In this document: positions 62,409 through 64,000 of the stretch, one piece after another
Position numbering within the stretch: position 1 is the stretch's first letter
How the letters are laid out: each line of letters opens with the position of its first letter
Source of the DNA: Stutzerimonas stutzeri
Lineage (GTDB): Bacteria; Pseudomonadota; Gammaproteobacteria; Pseudomonadales; Pseudomonadaceae
Direction: 5' to 3'
Length of the DNA stretch: 64,000 bases
Assembly (NCBI RefSeq): GCF_002890915.1
Contig: NZ_POUT01000002.1
Coordinates: forward strand, 186,001-250,000
Made by a program: the position numbers and the translations under genes
Notes under the pieces: generated by a model
What the model saw: only the letters and a program-made list of their open reading frames with translations
Database searches by the model: none
What the model was told of the DNA's origin: nothing

Positions 62409-63136
62409 GCCAGTTGCCGGTGATCTTCAAGCGCGAACTGGCCAGCTATTTCGCCACGCCGCTCGCCTATGTCTTCATCGTGATCTTCCTGGTGCTGTCC
62501 GGGGTGTTCACCTTCTACCTGGGGGGCTTCTACGAGCGCGGCCAGGCCGACCTGACGCCGTTCTTCAGCTTCCACACCTGGCTCTACCTGTTCCTGGTGC
62601 CGGCGATCGCCATGCGCCTGTGGGCCGAGGAGCGCAAGTCCGGCTCCATCGAGCTGCTGATGACGCTGCCGATCACCCGCTTCGAGGCGGTCACCGGCAA
62701 GTTCCTCGCCGCCTGGGTGTTCGCCGGCATCGCGCTGCTGCTGACCTTCCCGATGGTCGTCACCGTCAACTACCTGGGCGAGCCGGACAACGGTGTGATC
62801 GTCGCCGGCTATCTCGGCAGCTGGCTGCTGGCCGGCGCCTTCCTGGCGATCGGTTCGTGCATGTCGGCGCTGGCGAAGAACCAGGTGATCGCCTTCATCC
62901 TCTCGGTGGCGGTGTGCTTCCTGTTCATCGTCAGCGGCCTGCCGATGGTGCTGGACGCCTTCGCCTGGGCGCCGCAGTGGCTGATCGATGCGGTGGCTTC
63001 GCTGAGCTTCCTGATCCGTTTCGATTCCATCAGCAAGGGCGTGATCGACCTGCGTGACCTGCTGTATTTCGTCACGCTGATCGTCGCCTGGCTGGCGGCC
63101 ACCGCCGTGGTCGTCGACCTGAAGAAAGTCGCCTGA
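62405..63136 (+). CDS. ABC-2 type permease (GldF-like)
   Basis: A 243-aa inner-membrane protein with six helices. It begins VIFKRELASYFATPLAYVFI, as in GldF, and contains AMRLWAEERKSGSIELLMTLP, the coupling helix block of ABC-2 permeases. It overlaps the ATPase gene by ATGA and partners with it and with the downstream GldG-like protein. Confidence 0.9.
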   Translation: MSQLPVIFKRELASYFATPLAYVFIVIFLVLSGVFTFYLGGFYERGQADLTPFFSFHTWLYLFLVPAIAMRLWAEERKSGSIELLMTLPITRFEAVTGKFLAAWVFAGIALLLTFPMVVTVNYLGEPDNGVIVAGYLGSWLLAGAFLAIGSCMSALAKNQVIAFILSVAVCFLFIVSGLPMVLDAFAWAPQWLIDAVASLSFLIRFDSISKGVIDLRDLLYFVTLIVAWLAATAVVVDLKKVA

Positions 63137-63146
63137 GGGAACGGAC

Positions 63147-64000
63147 ATGAAACGAGTCATCTATTCCGGGGCCGGGCTGCTGCTGATCGCGCTGGGGTTC
63201 CTGGCCTTCAACATGGCCTCCAGCCTGCTGTTCACCAATGCCCGGCTGGACCTCACCGAGCAGAAGCTCTACACGGTTTCGGCAGGCACCGAGCGCATCC
63301 TCGCCGGCCTGCAGGAGCCGCTGGAGCTGCATTTCTTCTATTCCGACGGGGCGGCCAAGGAGCTGGTGGCGCTGCGCAACTACGCGCGCCGCGTCGAGGA
63401 GATGCTCAAGGCCTACCAGCGCGCCTCCGGCGGCAAGCTCAAACTGCACATCATCGACCCGCAGCCGTTCTCCGAGGAGGAGGACCGTGCCGCCGAGTTC
63501 GGCCTGCAGGCGGTGCCGTTGAACCAGAGCGGCGACAAGGTCTACTTCGGCCTGGCCGGCACCAATGCCGAGGGCGCGACGCAGATCATCCCGTTCTTCC
63601 CGCTGGATCAGGAGGAATTCCTCGAATACGAGATCAGCCGCCTGGTGCAGAGCCTGGCGACGGCCGAGCTGCCGGTGGTCGGCGTGCTCTCCGGGCTGCA
63701 GCTGACGGGCGGCTTCGACATGCGCACGCAGCAGGCGACGCCACCGTGGATGGTGCTGGAGGAGGTCCGCCAGCTGTTCCACATCGAGAGCCTCAAGCGC
63801 GACGTCGACATGATCCCGACCAACGTCTCGGTGCTGCTGCTGATCCATCCCAAGGAGCTGTCCGAGCAGACGCTGTACGCCATCGACCAGTTCGTCCTGC
63901 GCGGCGGCAAGCTGCTGGTGTTCCTCGATCCGTTCAGCGAAGCCGATCCGGGCATGGGCTTCGGCCCGGGCGAGTTCGATGAGCAGCGCGCGTCGGATCT
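63147..64000 (+). CDS. GldG-like ABC transporter auxiliary protein (partial)
   Basis: The first 284 codons of a gene that runs past the window edge. An N-terminal helix (GAGLLLIALGFLAFNMASSL) anchors a periplasmic part: ARLDLTEQKLYTVSAGTERI, FFYSDGAAKEL, LKLHIIDPQPFSEEEDRAAE and SVLLLIHPKELSEQTLYAID, which are GldG/IFT52-like blocks. Third gene of the operon, 10 bp after the permease. The 3' end and the second membrane helix are outside the window. Confidence 0.88.
   Translation, partial: MKRVIYSGAGLLLIALGFLAFNMASSLLFTNARLDLTEQKLYTVSAGTERILAGLQEPLELHFFYSDGAAKELVALRNYARRVEEMLKAYQRASGGKLKLHIIDPQPFSEEEDRAAEFGLQAVPLNQSGDKVYFGLAGTNAEGATQIIPFFPLDQEEFLEYEISRLVQSLATAELPVVGVLSGLQLTGGFDMRTQQATPPWMVLEEVRQLFHIESLKRDVDMIPTNVSVLLLIHPKELSEQTLYAIDQFVLRGGKLLVFLDPFSEADPGMGFGPGEFDEQRASD

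Overview
The window is a 64 kb piece of a GC-rich gammaproteobacterial chromosome that reads as Pseudomonas in the broad sense (including Stutzerimonas- and Ectopseudomonas-like lineages). The main reasons are the rpoS 3' end followed by an RsmZ-type small RNA with a perfect GacA site, the bglX-opgG-opgH cluster, ccoG, plsB, EamA, DUF3597, DUF2789 and DUF3087 proteins, and REP-type palindromes of the GTAGGAGC kind. No tRNA, rRNA or CRISPR array was seen. All coordinates were worked out by eye and no database search was run.

Layout. 1-0.9 kb: rpoS end, rsmZ and a small acidic protein. 0.9-4.7 kb: Nudix hydrolase, a GNAT gene with an apparent frameshift, a sodium:solute symporter, and an outer-membrane barrel gene bracketed by a 15-bp direct repeat. 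4.7-6.1 kb: a two-gene HAM1-SIR2 operon that looks like the sensor and effector of a nucleotide-triggered anti-phage system. 6.2-20.4 kb: mostly housekeeping genes (pyrimidine-dimer glycosylase, truncated haemoglobin, Usp, YajD nuclease, YebC family, EamA, dGTPase, ammonium transporter, GhrA, a DUF3307-SatD pair with a double operator, an inositol-phosphatase relative, an HPF/RaiA homologue, two DUF3597 paralogues), with one REP-truncated DUF6708-like pseudogene. 20.5-34.5 kb: a PhzF remnant next to REP elements, a MocR regulator, ccoG, an LrgA/LrgB pair, a BIME-like array, WrbA, BglX and OpgGH.

34.5-48.8 kb is a copper and periplasmic-redox block: copA (multicopper oxidase), a Met/His-rich protein, copB and a His-tailed cytochrome c in one operon; then a copper P1B-ATPase, a CopZ-like chaperone and a DUF411 protein; copRS; and a TlpA fusion with DsbG. 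Two similar dyads, one before copA and one between the ATPase and copR, are likely CopR sites, and a MerR/CueR-type dyad precedes copZ. Inside this block sits a Fap-like mini-locus (degenerate LuxR-type regulator, FapF-like barrel with a coiled coil, C39 peptidase, and a small Sec-exported protein with a leader-like motif).

48.9-53.5 kb holds a polymorphic-toxin locus: a LysM-containing protein with a glycine-rich membrane-active C-terminus and its membrane immunity protein, followed by an orphan second toxin tip split by an IS5-family element and a second, frameshifted immunity gene. 53.5-64 kb: plsB, small enzymes, ccdAB, a cyclase fragment cut by a palindromic element, a methyltransferase, an OXA-type class D beta-lactamase with an unusual YGQ motif, two acetyltransferases, and a three-gene Gld-like ABC exporter that runs off the end.

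The strongest candidates for something new are the HAM1-SIR2 pair without its usual deaminase partner, the Fap-like secretion mini-locus, and the duplicated toxin-immunity cassette.
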